From positions 248,001-312,000 of the forward strand of contig NZ_CP009438.1 in NCBI RefSeq assembly GCF_000761215.1: 64,000 nt of DNA, given 5' to 3'. This stretch comes from Streptomyces glaucescens (lineage in GTDB: Bacteria; Actinomycetota; Actinomycetes; Streptomycetales; Streptomycetaceae). Position numbers and translations under genes: made by a program. Shown one piece after another: positions 25,983 through 34,812 of the stretch (its first letter is position 1; the number at the start of each line of letters is the position of its first letter). The notes beneath the pieces were generated by a model, which saw only the letters and a program-made list of their open reading frames with translations, was not told the DNA's origin and did not search any database.

Positions 25983-26972
25983 TCAGCCCAGCGCGTCCAG
26001 GAGGGGGGCGTAGCAGCCGCCGCCGTCCGCGAGGGCGACCAGCATCCGGTACGGCTCCCAGGTGCGGTAGGCCTCCCGGCCCGGTTTGGACAGTTCCCGC
26101 TCCAGTCCCCAGGTCTCGAGCTGGATCGAGTGGCCGATGAGCAGGTCGATGTCGGAGGCGGTGCGCAGCAGGGGGCGCGCGAGCTCGGTCACCGCGGCCT
26201 GGAGCCGGCGGCGCCCCGCCGTCTCCTCCTCGGTCGGCACGGTGCCGTGCTCCGGTGGTGCGAAGGCGAGTTTCACGAGCTCGTTGAGGTCAAGGTGCAC
26301 CGGGGCGAGCACCGCGAATTCGAAGTCGAGCAGCGACACCACCCGGGTGCCGTCCCACAGGGCGTTGACCGGTGACAGGTCGCCGTGGTTGAGGACGGGC
26401 ACCGCGCCGGGCAGTGCCGCCCAGTGCTGGTCCAGGGCGCGGGCCAGGCGCGCGAACTCGCGGCCGGTGAGGACGTCCGCGGTGTGCAGTCGCCGCAGCC
26501 CCGCCTTGGCTTCGTCCGGCGTCGTCGCGTAGAAGGGGTTGCGCTTCCGGACCAGCGGGCGGGCGGCGTCCGGGGCGACCCGGTGCACTGCCCGCGCCCT
26601 GGCCCACAGCTGTCGCGTGGCCGTGATGCGCCGGTCCCAGTCGAGGTCCGCCCAGACGTCGTCCAGGCTGCTCGCGGCGATCTCCTCCGTGACCACCCAC
26701 TCGTATCCGCCGGTGGTCCCGGTGTCCACGACGCTCGGGTAGCCGACCTCCCGCGGCAGCACGGCGGCCAGCCGGGCTTCGCGGCTCAGGTCGTCGGTGC
26801 CCGGCACCCGGGCGACCCGCACCGCCAGACCGCCTGCCAGCCAGGTGGCGTTGGTCCAGCCGGCCGCGCGCCGGGCCTGGACGAAGTCCACCCCGTGCCG
26901 CCGGAAGACCTCGGCGGCCACCGAGGCGAGTGCGTCGGCGCGGTCGGCGGTGCCCCGTGCGCCGGGCGGCAC
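25983..26972 (-). CDS. Aminoglycoside phosphotransferase (APH)-family kinase
   Basis: A 329-aa APH/choline-kinase-fold enzyme. Brenner-type catalytic loop LNHGDLSPVNALWD and the metal-binding LLDFEFA are intact. GTG at 26972 shares one base with the TAG of the upstream oxygenase-like gene (TAGTG), a tight coupling; the frame runs further upstream but overlaps that gene. Streptidine formation needs kinases for scyllo-inosamine and N-amidino-scyllo-inosamine derivatives, and APH-type proteins are candidates. It is one of three APH-fold genes here; it differs clearly from StrA, so a biosynthetic rather than resistance role is more likely. Confidence 0.75.
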   Translation of the reverse strand: MPPGARGTADRADALASVAAEVFRRHGVDFVQARRAAGWTNATWLAGGLAVRVARVPGTDDLSREARLAAVLPREVGYPSVVDTGTTGGYEWVVTEEIAASSLDDVWADLDWDRRITATRQLWARARAVHRVAPDAARPLVRKRNPFYATTPDEAKAGLRRLHTADVLTGREFARLARALDQHWAALPGAVPVLNHGDLSPVNALWDGTRVVSLLDFEFAVLAPVHLDLNELVKLAFAPPEHGTVPTEEETAGRRRLQAAVTELARPLLRTASDIDLLIGHSIQLETWGLERELSKPGREAYRTWEPYRMLVALADGGGCYAPLLDALG

Positions 26973-27649
26973 TAGTCCGCCCTCAGCCGCAGGGAGACGA
27001 CCAGCCGCAGCGGGTCGGGGCCGCCGGGCAGCCGCAGCAGCGGCGGGACCTCGTGCCACATGCGCGGTCCGAGGAGCCGGGCGTCGCCGTCGCGGTCGTA
27101 CATCGTCTCCAGGAAGCCGTCGCGCAGTATGCGCATGGCTCCGACGGTGTCGTAGCAGAGCGGGAACTGCAGGTTGAACCGGTCGAGGTCGGTGTCGTGC
27201 TCGGCCCCGTGCGGGCCGATGTAGTCGCCCTCCCGGTAGGCCAGCAGGAACAACCGCTCGTAGCGCAGGGTCCGGCCGGTGATCCGGCCGACCAGCGGGA
27301 GCAGTTCCTCGGCGGCGCGTTCGGCCCAGTCGAGCAGGCCCTGCTCGCGGAAGACCGTGGTGACGCGTTCGGCGTGCTCCGGGGAGTCGGCCCTGGTGTC
27401 GATGCGCAGCAGGCGGAAGCCGTAGCCGAGCTTTCCGTCGTCCTCGGCGTGCCGCTCGGCGTCGAGGACCGGTTCGTCGCGGAGGCGGTCGTAGGCCGAG
27501 CGGGCCGCGACGCGCAGCTCGGTGACGTCCGCGACCTGCGGGAGCTGGGCGCAGCGGTGGGCGGCGTAGTGGGCGCGGAAGGCTTCCAGGGACTGTTCGG
27601 GGCGGAGCGTGTCGAACGAGGCGACGAGCTGGTCGGCGTCGGCGACCAT
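26972..27649 (-). CDS. Fe(II)/2-oxoglutarate oxygenase-like protein with atypical metal site
   Basis: A 225-aa double-stranded beta-helix protein. YREGDYIGPH, then MWHEVPPLLR and PLRLVVSLRL match the strands that hold the first His, the distal His (H199) and the 2OG-binding Arg (R215). The usual HxD motif reads H147-G-A149, so the carboxylate ligand seems to be missing; E150 or an alternative H151-xx-D154 could substitute. HxA/HxG sites are known from Fe/2OG halogenases, so halogenation, an altered ligand set or loss of activity are all possible. ATG at 27649 follows a GGGGG-rich ribosome site. It sits between the N-methyltransferase and a kinase in the exporter operon. A role in hydroxylating the streptose methyl group is conceivable. 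Confidence 0.68.
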   Translation of the reverse strand: MVADADQLVASFDTLRPEQSLEAFRAHYAAHRCAQLPQVADVTELRVAARSAYDRLRDEPVLDAERHAEDDGKLGYGFRLLRIDTRADSPEHAERVTTVFREQGLLDWAERAAEELLPLVGRITGRTLRYERLFLLAYREGDYIGPHGAEHDTDLDRFNLQFPLCYDTVGAMRILRDGFLETMYDRDGDARLLGPRMWHEVPPLLRLPGGPDPLRLVVSLRLRAD

Positions 27650-27699
27650 GGAACCCCCTTCAATGGCGGTGGATGCGCGGATTGTCGCGGTGGTGTTGC

Positions 27700-28461
27700 T
27701 CAGGCGGTGCCGAGGACCACCAGGCGGCGGCTGGAGACGGTGAACGTGCCGCCGTGTTCGTCCATGACGCGGGTCTCGGAGAAACCGGCGGTGCGGAACC
27801 ATTCCACGATCTCGGGGGCCGTGAACATGCGGACGCTGTAGCGGGCGCGCTCCACCTTCGAGCCCCGGATGGTGATCTTCTCCGCGTAGTAGCGGCTGGC
27901 CTCGGCGTCCAGTTCCTGGATGTCGATGGCCATGTTGCCGCCCCGGCGCAGCACGTCGACGTGCATCTCGTGGTTGGCGAGGATGCTCGGTATGTGCCGG
28001 TAGGGAGAGTGCATGTCGAGCAGGAAGCGGCCTCCGGGGCGCAGGGCCCGCCGGTAGCGGCGGAGGATGTCCCGGTCGGTCTCGTCGTCGAAGTAGCCGA
28101 AGGAGCTGTACCAGGAGACGGCGGCGTCGAACTCGGCGTCGAAGTCCATCTCCCGCAGGTCGAGCAGCCGGTAGTCGACGTCGACGCCGCGCTGCCCGGC
28201 CTCGGCGGCGGCCATCTCGAGGAAGCGTTCGTCCCGGTCCACACCGACCACCGCATATCCCTGGGCGGCCAGCACATTGGCGTGCCGGCCGTGCCCGCAG
28301 GGCGCGTCGAGAAGGGCCATCCCCGGTTCGAATCCACCGAGTTTCACCATGGCCGCCGCTTCTCGCTCGCTCAGTTCGGGAGTGAGGTCGGGAAGGTCGA
28401 AGAAATCGTAGTCGTCGCCGAAAAGGATGTCCCAGTCCACATGCGGTTTCCTGGAATTCAT
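27700..28461 (-). CDS. SAM-dependent methyltransferase, StsG-like
   Basis: A 253-aa class I methyltransferase. Motif I is LLDAPCGHGRHAN (51-62), followed by VVGVDRDERF (acidic residue for ribose) and the post-motif segment RALRPGGRFLLDMHS. In streptomycin the L-glucosamine unit is N-methylated, and StsG is the methyltransferase assigned to this. This is the only methyltransferase in the cluster, so I infer the same job. It lies 42 nt downstream of the second exporter gene and 50 nt upstream of the oxygenase-like gene on the same strand. Confidence 0.78.
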   Translation of the reverse strand: MNSRKPHVDWDILFGDDYDFFDLPDLTPELSEREAAAMVKLGGFEPGMALLDAPCGHGRHANVLAAQGYAVVGVDRDERFLEMAAAEAGQRGVDVDYRLLDLREMDFDAEFDAAVSWYSSFGYFDDETDRDILRRYRRALRPGGRFLLDMHSPYRHIPSILANHEMHVDVLRRGGNMAIDIQELDAEASRYYAEKITIRGSKVERARYSVRMFTAPEIVEWFRTAGFSETRVMDEHGGTFTVSSRRLVVLGTA

Positions 28462-28503
28462 GACGGTCAGGCTAGGACCGGACGCGGGATTTCGGCAATG
28501 AGT

Positions 28504-30243
28504 TCAATCGCCGTGCCATACGCGCCACAGGGCGGCGTAGGCGCCGTTCGCGGCCAGGAGTTCCTGATGACTTCCGAGTTCCTTTATCCGGCCGTTCTCC
28601 AGCACGGCGATCCGGTCGGCGCTCTGCGCGGTGTGCAGCCGGTGCGCGATGGCGATGACGGTGCGGTCGCTCAGTACGGCGGCGAGGGCGCGCTCGGTGT
28701 GCCGGGCGGTGGCCGGGTCCAGCAGCGCGGTGGCCTCGTCGAGGACCACGGTGTGCGGGTCGGCGAGGACCAGCCGGGCCAGCGCGATCTGCTGCGCCTG
28801 GGCGGCGGTCAGCTGGTGGCCTCCGGAGCCGACCACCGTCTCCGGTCCGTCGGGCAGGGCCGCCGCCCACTCCGCGGCACCGACCGCCTTCAGCGCGTGC
28901 TCGACCTCGTCGTCGGCGGCGGGCCGGGCGAGCGTGACGTTCTCCCGCAGGGTGCCGCGGAAGATGTGGTGGTCCTGGGTGACCAGCGCGATACGGCGTC
29001 TGAGTTCCTCGGTGCCGAGGTCGACCAGTCGCACGCCACCGAGTTCGACGGTCCCGGAGACCGGTTCGTAGACGCCGGCCAGGAGTTTGCCGAGGGTGGA
29101 CTTCCCGGAACCGGACGGGCCGACCACGGCCAGCCGCTCCCCGGGGGCGAGATCCAGGTCGACGCCGTGCAGGATGTCGCGGCCCGGCACGTACGAGTAG
29201 CCGGCCGAGCGGGCGGTGAGCTGCCGGCCGTCGGGGCGGGCGCCGCTGGGGCGGCGGTCGTCGGGGAGTTCGCTGACGCCGAGCACCCGGGCGAGCGAGG
29301 CGGAGCCGATCTGGAGTTCGTCCATCCAGCTCAGCACGTCGTCCAGCGGGAAGATCAGCTGCCGTACGTAGAGCGTGGCCGCGACGGCCTGGCCCACGGT
29401 GGCCAGGCCCTGGGTGTAGAGCAGCCCGCCGATCGCCAGGGTCGCCACGACGGGGACGACGTAGCTGAGCTCGACCGTCAGGTACCAGGAGCTGCGCAGC
29501 CACATCGTGTGCCGTTCGGCTTCGTAGGCCTCGGCGAGGTCGCGGTCGAGGGCGCGCCGCCGCCATGCCTGGAGCCGCAGCGCCTCGACCGTGCGGGCGC
29601 CGGGAACCGTCTCCGCGAGGGTGTCGCCGAGCGCGGTGTAGCTGGCGCCGCGGCGCCGGTAGGCGGCCTGCGACCGGCGCAGGTACCAGCGCGTGCCGGC
29701 CCACAGCAGCGGGACGACAACGAGGCTGGGCAGCGCGGTGAGGGGGCCGACCAGCACCAGCGCCGCGAAGGTGAACAGGCAGGTCATCAGTGCGATCAGG
29801 GTTTCGGGCACTCCGTAGCGCACGGTGTTGGTGAGCGCGTCGGTGTCGCGGGAGGCCCGGGTGATGAGGTCGCCGGGCTCGGCGTCCTCCACGGTCGGCA
29901 GGGGCAGCCGGACGACGCGGTCGACGAAGTCCTCGCGGACCTCGGCGGTGACCTTCTCGCCGAACCGGCAGGAGCGCTGCACCGCCCAGTAGGTCAGGAC
30001 GGCCTGTGCCACCAGGGACAGCAGCAGGGCGATCCCGATGTGGTCGACGGTGCTGAGGGTGGTGCCCCGGACGACCTCGTCGAGGAGGCGTCCGATCAGC
30101 CAGGGCCCGAGCAGGCCGCAGACGGCGGCCAGCCCGTGCAGGGCCAGCATCCAGGTGAGGTCGCGGGCGTGACGGCGGGCCAGCGCCGCTCCGTGCGCCC
30201 GGACTTCGGCGGTGCCGGCGACGGGCAGCCGGGTCCGGCTCAT
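28504..30243 (-). CDS. ABC exporter half-transporter (catalytic-Walker subunit)
   Basis: A 579-aa type-I ABC exporter half: six membrane segments then an ATPase domain. Walker A GPSGSGKST, Walker B VVLDEATALLD and switch His (IAIAHRL) are intact, but the signature is LTAAQAQQ instead of LSGGQ. Its partner (30240-31997) has the opposite pattern, so together they form one working ATP site. ATG overlaps the partner's stop (ATGA). S. griseus StrV/StrW are an ABC pair in the same pathway; by analogy this pair probably exports the phosphorylated aminoglycoside for extracellular activation. Confidence 0.88.
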   Translation of the reverse strand: MSRTRLPVAGTAEVRAHGAALARRHARDLTWMLALHGLAAVCGLLGPWLIGRLLDEVVRGTTLSTVDHIGIALLLSLVAQAVLTYWAVQRSCRFGEKVTAEVREDFVDRVVRLPLPTVEDAEPGDLITRASRDTDALTNTVRYGVPETLIALMTCLFTFAALVLVGPLTALPSLVVVPLLWAGTRWYLRRSQAAYRRRGASYTALGDTLAETVPGARTVEALRLQAWRRRALDRDLAEAYEAERHTMWLRSSWYLTVELSYVVPVVATLAIGGLLYTQGLATVGQAVAATLYVRQLIFPLDDVLSWMDELQIGSASLARVLGVSELPDDRRPSGARPDGRQLTARSAGYSYVPGRDILHGVDLDLAPGERLAVVGPSGSGKSTLGKLLAGVYEPVSGTVELGGVRLVDLGTEELRRRIALVTQDHHIFRGTLRENVTLARPAADDEVEHALKAVGAAEWAAALPDGPETVVGSGGHQLTAAQAQQIALARLVLADPHTVVLDEATALLDPATARHTERALAAVLSDRTVIAIAHRLHTAQSADRIAVLENGRIKELGSHQELLAANGAYAALWRVWHGD

Positions 30244-31997
30244 TCGGCGCTCCCCCGGGTCACGAGGTCGGTGGACGGCAGGGGCCCGGGCGGGGCCTCG
30301 CCGGTCTCGCGTTGGATGACGAGGCGGTAGTCCTCGCTGGCCGCGAGCAGTTCCCGGTGGGTGCCGGCCGCCGCGACCCGGCCGCCGGACAGGAAGGAGA
30401 CCCGGTCGGCCTGGTTGAGCAGCAGCGGGCTGGAGCTGACGAGGACGGTGGTGCGGCCGGACCGGGCGGCGCGCAGCCGTCGCCCTATGAGGTCCTCGGT
30501 GTGCGCGTCGACCGCCGAGGTGGGGTCGACCACGATGAGCACGTCGGGGTCGGCGAGCAGGGCGCGGGCCAGGACCAGGCGCTGGCGCTGGCCGCCGGAG
30601 AAGTGGCGGCCGTCGGCGGTGATGTCGGTGTCGAGGCCGTCGGGCAGGAGGCCGACGATGTCCTCGGCGGCGGCCGCCCGGAGGGCCGCGGTGATGGCGG
30701 TGTCGTCTGCCGTCACGTGCGGGTCGAGGCTCGCGCGCAGCGGTCCGCGGAAGAGCCGGGGCCGGTTGTCGACGACCAGGATGCGGCGGCGGACCTCGTC
30801 GGGGGCCAGCGCGGTGAGGAGCCGGCCGTCGTGGCGGACGGGGGCCTCGTCGTATCCGCCGAGCCGGTCGGCGAGCCGCACGCCCTCCGCCGAGGGTGCC
30901 ACGACGACGTGGAAGGTTCCGGGGGTGACCGTGAGGCCGGTGGTCTCGTCGACGAGCGCGGTGGCCAGGGTGCCCATGGGCCCGTCGGCGTGCTCGGGCG
31001 CTGCCTTCGGCCGCATGCGCAGGACGGTGACCACGCGGCGGGCGGCGACGTGGGCGCGGGCGAACCGGTCGGCGGTCTCGGTGAAGATGCCCAGCGGCTC
31101 GACGAGGAAGGCCGCGTAGGCGTAGAAGGCGACCAGTTCGCCCGGGGAGACGCTGCCGTCGAGCGCCGCGCGCGCGCCGATCCATGTGACGGTGCCGACC
31201 AGCAGACCGGGCAGCAGCACCTGGGCCGCGCGGATCAGGGCCTCCGCGCCGGCGACCCGGGCGCCCGCGGCCCGTACCCGCTGCGAGCGTTCCCGGTAGG
31301 AGCGGGCGAAGGGCGTCTCGCCGCCGATGCCGCGCAGGACGCGCAGTCCCGCGACCACGTCGGTGAGCCGGGAGGTCAGTTCGCCCTGGAGGTCGCGGTA
31401 GGCGCTCTGCCGGCGGTGCAGCGGCCGCAGGGTGTAGCCCATGGTGAGGACGATCGCGGGGACCGCGACGATCAGCATCATGCCGAGGGTGGCGGACTGC
31501 CGGACCAAGACGACCGAGACCAGGACGACCGAGATCACGGCGCCGACGGTCCGTCCGACGATGTCGAAGGCGTGGCCCAGCGCGTTCATGTCCGAGGTGC
31601 CGACGCTGACCAGCTCGCCCTCGTCCACCCGCCGCTCCAGGGTGGCGCCGAGGGTGTTGGCGTGCCCGACCACGAGCTGCACGGTGCGGAAGCCGGCGGA
31701 GAGGGAGTTGTACATGTTGAGACGGCGGCGGACGGTTCCGGAGACGGCCTGGACCACGCCGAGTCCGAGCAGGACGGCCGACCAGGACAGGACGGCGTCC
31801 ATGTCGCCGGGCACCAGTCCGTCGTCGATGGCCTCCCGGATGACCACCGGCATGAGCGCCTGGGAGCCGAGCCACAGCACGCCGCAGAACGCGGCGGCGC
31901 TCAGCGGCCAGGCGATGCGACCCGCGAGCCACAGCAAAAACCGTGCGGCTGAACGAATATCCGGATTTCCTGGGTCTGCGGCAGGTAACGGGCGCAT
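30240..31997 (-). CDS. ABC exporter half-transporter (degenerate-Walker subunit)
   Basis: A 585-aa half-transporter with six membrane segments and a degenerate ATPase domain. Walker A has lost its GK(S/T) (VVAPSAEGVRL), Walker B ends in Asp-Pro instead of Asp-Glu (LIVVDPTS), and the switch His is Ser (VLVSSSP). The signature FSGGQRQR is perfect. It therefore completes the catalytic site formed by the Walker motifs of the downstream gene. It is the first gene of the leftward operon that includes the methyltransferase and oxygenase-like genes, 47 nt from a StrR operator. Its fourth codon is TTA. Confidence 0.87.
   Translation of the reverse strand: MRPLPAADPGNPDIRSAARFLLWLAGRIAWPLSAAAFCGVLWLGSQALMPVVIREAIDDGLVPGDMDAVLSWSAVLLGLGVVQAVSGTVRRRLNMYNSLSAGFRTVQLVVGHANTLGATLERRVDEGELVSVGTSDMNALGHAFDIVGRTVGAVISVVLVSVVLVRQSATLGMMLIVAVPAIVLTMGYTLRPLHRRQSAYRDLQGELTSRLTDVVAGLRVLRGIGGETPFARSYRERSQRVRAAGARVAGAEALIRAAQVLLPGLLVGTVTWIGARAALDGSVSPGELVAFYAYAAFLVEPLGIFTETADRFARAHVAARRVVTVLRMRPKAAPEHADGPMGTLATALVDETTGLTVTPGTFHVVVAPSAEGVRLADRLGGYDEAPVRHDGRLLTALAPDEVRRRILVVDNRPRLFRGPLRASLDPHVTADDTAITAALRAAAAEDIVGLLPDGLDTDITADGRHFSGGQRQRLVLARALLADPDVLIVVDPTSAVDAHTEDLIGRRLRAARSGRTTVLVSSSPLLLNQADRVSFLSGGRVAAAGTHRELLAASEDYRLVIQRETGEAPPGPLPSTDLVTRGSAE
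31986..31988 (-). promoter_or_regulatory. TTA (bldA) codon in exporter gene
   Basis: Codon 4 of the first exporter gene is TTA, the rare leucine codon read by the bldA tRNA in Streptomyces. Confidence 0.8.
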
Positions 31998-32043
31998 TGC
32001 GCAATGATACCGAGCCCGGCGGACGGTGCGTCAACCAGGAGCC

Positions 32044-32072
32044 GTTCGAGTGCGGGAAGTGAGCAGTTGAAC
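32044..32072. promoter_or_regulatory. StrR operator between divergent exporter and sugar genes
   Basis: GTTCGAGTG - 11 nt - CAGTTGAAC, matching the published StrR consensus GTTCGActG-N11-CagTcGAAC with two deviations. It lies 47 nt upstream of the exporter start and 91 nt upstream of the RmlC-like gene, so it could control both directions. Confidence 0.8.
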
Positions 32073-32163
32073 GTTTCCTCCGGATAGCCGCACCTGTCAC
32101 CCGTGGCTGCCACTGTGTAGCTTCGTCATTCCGCAGGCAACCCGACGGAGGGAAATATCACCC

Positions 32164-32712
32164 GTGTTGATTCATGAAACTCCGCTGGCCGGCGCCGCTC
32201 TCATCGAACTGAGCGAATTGAGGGACGAAAGGGGGTTCTTCTCCCGCTCGTTCTGCCGGGAGGAGTTCGAGCGGGCGGGACTGGAGCCCGCCGTGGTCCA
32301 GTGCAATCTCTCGTTCAACCACCGCGCCGGCACGCTCCGCGGATTCCACTATCAGACGGAGCCGAACGCCGAGGCGAAGACGATTCGCTGCACGCGCGGC
32401 GCGATCTACGACGTGATCGTCGATCTGCGTCCCGACTCCCCCACGTTCCTGCGGCACTTCGGCGCGGAACTCACCGCCGACAACCGGCTCGCCCTGCACG
32501 TCCCCCGCAACTTCGCGCACGCGTACCTGACACTGGCCGACGACACGGAGACGGTGTACCAGGTCTCCGCCGCCTACACCCCCGGCGCGGAAAGGGGTCT
32601 GCGCTGGAACGATCCGGCGCTCGGGGTCGAGTGGCCGGCGCCGGTGAAGCTGGTGTCGGACAAGGACGCCGGCTGGCCGCTGCTGTCCGAGGTGCCGGCG
32701 GGGTCGCGATGA
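32164..32712 (+). CDS. RmlC-like NDP-sugar 3,5-epimerase (StrX-like)
   Basis: A 182-aa cupin-fold protein of the dTDP-4-dehydrorhamnose 3,5-epimerase family. The substrate-binding loop with catalytic His is LRGFHYQTEPNAEAKTIRC; a downstream VPRNFAHAYLTL segment and ETVYQVS (Tyr acid) are present. GTG at 32164 follows a GGAGGG site. It overlaps the SAF-domain oxidoreductase by 4 nt. The cluster's dihydrostreptose 3,5-epimerase is strM at 50416, so this second copy probably acts in the CDP-linked branch leading to N-methyl-L-glucosamine, with the RfbF-like and epimerase genes nearby. Confidence 0.8.
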   Translation: MLIHETPLAGAALIELSELRDERGFFSRSFCREEFERAGLEPAVVQCNLSFNHRAGTLRGFHYQTEPNAEAKTIRCTRGAIYDVIVDLRPDSPTFLRHFGAELTADNRLALHVPRNFAHAYLTLADDTETVYQVSAAYTPGAERGLRWNDPALGVEWPAPVKLVSDKDAGWPLLSEVPAGSR

Positions 32713-33995
32713 TCATCGTCGACACCGCGCTGCGCCGGCGCGAGGAGCGGGACCGGCCGATACGGGTCGGCATGGTGGGCGCCGGTTTCATGGGGCGCGG
32801 ACTGGCACGCCACATCGTACGGTCGGTGCCCGGCATGCGGCTGGCGGCAATCGCCAACCGGAGCCTCGCCACCGCCGAGCGCGCGTACACCGAGGCGGGC
32901 GTGCGGCCGGTGCGGGCGAACGGCGCGGGCGATGTCGAGGCCGCCGTGGCCGCCGGACGTCCCGTGGTCACCGAGGACGCCTTCGCGCTGCTCGCCGCCG
33001 AGGGGATCGACTGCCTGGTCGACGTCACCGGCGCGGTGGAGTTCGGTGCCAGGGTCACCGTGGCCGCCCTGGAGCGGGGGCTGCCCGTGGTGACGATGAA
33101 CGCGGAACTGGACGGCACCGTCGGCCCGCTGCTCGCCCACCGGGCCCGTGCGGCGGGGGTCGTGCTCACCGCTGCGGACGGCGACCAGCCCGGCGTGCAG
33201 GGCAACCTGCTGCGCTTCGTGCGCGGTCTGGGAGTCACCCCGCTGGTCGCCGGCAACGTCAAGGGCCTCCAGGACGAGTACCGCACCCCCGCCACGCAGA
33301 AGGCGTTCGCCGAACGCTGGGGCCAGAACGTGCACATGGTCACGAGTTTCGCCGACGGCACGAAGGTCTCCTTCGAGCAGGCCATCGTCGCCAACGCCCA
33401 CGGCCTGACCGTGGCGCGGCGGGGCATGTACGGACGCGGGCACACCGGCCACGTCGACGAGCTCACCGGCGTCTACGACATCGACGAGCTGCGTGAACTG
33501 GGCGGTGTCGTCGACTACGTGGTGGGCGCCAGGCCCGGGCCCGGCGTGTATGTGATCGGCACCCATGACGACCCCCGGCAGCGGCACTACCTGGAGCTGT
33601 ACAAGCTCGGGAAGGGCCCGCTCTACAGTTTCTACACGCCCTATCACCTGTGCCACTTCGAGGTCCCGCACACCATCGCGCGCGCGGTCGACTTCGCCGA
33701 CGCCGCGCTGACGCCGCCGGCCGGCCCGCGGGTCGACGTGGTGGCCACCGCCAAGCGCGACCTGAAGGCCGGCACGGTCGTGGACGGCATCGGCGGCTAC
33801 GACACCTACGGCGTCGCCGAGACCCACGCGGCGACCCTGGCGTCCCGGCTGCTGCCCATGGGGGTCGCCGAGGGCTGCGTGCTGCGCCGGGACATCGCCC
33901 GGGACGCGGTGCTCACCTATGACGACGTACGGCTGCCGGCGGGCCGGCTGGTCGACCGGCTGCGCGAGGAGCAGAACGAGCTGTTCCCGGGCTGA
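32709..33995 (+). CDS. NAD(P)-binding oxidoreductase with C-terminal SAF domain
   Basis: A 428-aa protein resembling homoserine dehydrogenase at its N-terminus: Rossmann motif IRVGMVGAGFMGRGLA (near 18-33), then LVDVTGAVEFG and VTMNAELDGTVGP. The C-terminal ~90 residues are a SAF domain (AKRDLKAGTVVDGIGGYDTYG). Proteins of this architecture often accompany RfbF- and RmlC-like genes in glycan and sugar-antibiotic loci; the reaction is not established to my knowledge. ATG overlaps the RmlC-like stop. Its 3' end overlaps the convergent RfbF-like gene by 83 nt. In this cluster it likely serves the N-methyl-L-glucosamine branch. Confidence 0.75.
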   Translation: MIIVDTALRRREERDRPIRVGMVGAGFMGRGLARHIVRSVPGMRLAAIANRSLATAERAYTEAGVRPVRANGAGDVEAAVAAGRPVVTEDAFALLAAEGIDCLVDVTGAVEFGARVTVAALERGLPVVTMNAELDGTVGPLLAHRARAAGVVLTAADGDQPGVQGNLLRFVRGLGVTPLVAGNVKGLQDEYRTPATQKAFAERWGQNVHMVTSFADGTKVSFEQAIVANAHGLTVARRGMYGRGHTGHVDELTGVYDIDELRELGGVVDYVVGARPGPGVYVIGTHDDPRQRHYLELYKLGKGPLYSFYTPYHLCHFEVPHTIARAVDFADAALTPPAGPRVDVVATAKRDLKAGTVVDGIGGYDTYGVAETHAATLASRLLPMGVAEGCVLRRDIARDAVLTYDDVRLPAGRLVDRLREEQNELFPG

Positions 33996-34812
33996 CGGAC
34001 CGGTTCCCCGGCTGCTCCCACACCTTCCAGGGCGCGTCGCCGGCCGCCCACAGCTCGTTGAGGTGCTGGTAGTCCTTGAAGGTGTCCATCGCGCACCAGA
34101 AGTCGTGGTGGGGGTGCAGGGTGAGCTGCCGGTCGCGGGCCAGGCGCTGGAGCGGGGCGCTCTCCAGCCACAGCTTCGGGTCGTCGTCGAGGTAGTCGTC
34201 GAGGAATTCGCGGCGGAACATGAAGAACCCGCCGGAGACGAAACCGGTCACCCGGGTCGGCTTCTCGTTGAACTCCAGCACCTGGTCGTCCTCGACGTCC
34301 ATCTCGCCGAACTTCGACGTCGGGTGGATACCGGTGACGGTGCCGATCCGGCCGGCAGCGCGGTGCTCCTTCTCCAGCGCCGCCAGGTCGATGTTCCCGA
34401 CCCCGTCGCCGTAGCCCATCATGAAGTCGTCGGTGTCCACGTAGCGCCGCACGCGGCGCAGCCGAGCGCCGGTCGCCGTGTCCAGGCCGGTCTCGGCGAA
34501 CGTGATCTCCCAGTTCTCGTCGGCCCGGTCGTCGTGGAAGCGGATCCGGTGCTCGTCACTGAGGGAGATGGTGAAGTCCGAGAGCTGGGCACGGTAGTCG
34601 AGGAAGAACTGCTTGATGGCCCAGCCCTTGTAGCCGAGGCACAGCACGAACCGGCGGAAGCCGTAGTGGCTGTAGATCTTCATGATGTGCCACAGGATGG
34701 GCCGGCCCCCGATGTCCACCATGGCCTTGGGCAGCCGTTCGCTCGCCTCCCTGATCCGGGTGCCGTAGCCCCCGCACAGGAGCACCACCGGAATGTCCGA
34801 GTCCACTGTCAT
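33913..34812 (-). CDS. Glucose-1-phosphate cytidylyltransferase-like (StrQ-like)
   Basis: A 299-aa nucleotidyltransferase of the RfbF type. N-terminal signature [20 protein letters not shown], then [21 protein letters not shown] and the RfbF-like [18 protein letters not shown]. RfbF enzymes make CDP-glucose. In streptomycin clusters StrQ is assigned this activity and linked to N-methyl-L-glucosamine. The last ~35 residues are a poorly conserved Pro/Arg tail that lies antisense to the SAF gene. ATG at 34812 overlaps the epimerase stop and follows a GAGGAGGG site. Confidence 0.83.
   Translation of the reverse strand: MTVDSDIPVVLLCGGYGTRIREASERLPKAMVDIGGRPILWHIMKIYSHYGFRRFVLCLGYKGWAIKQFFLDYRAQLSDFTISLSDEHRIRFHDDRADENWEITFAETGLDTATGARLRRVRRYVDTDDFMMGYGDGVGNIDLAALEKEHRAAGRIGTVTGIHPTSKFGEMDVEDDQVLEFNEKPTRVTGFVSGGFFMFRREFLDDYLDDDPKLWLESAPLQRLARDRQLTLHPHHDFWCAMDTFKDYQHLNELWAAGDAPWKVWEQPGNRSVSPGTARSAPRAAGRPAGPPAAVRRHR

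Noticed and set aside
28504..32100. Single fused double ABC transporter
   Set aside because: The frame that covers the second transporter stays open, but the first transporter lies in a different frame with its own start; an ATGA overlap at 30240-30243 separates the two genes.
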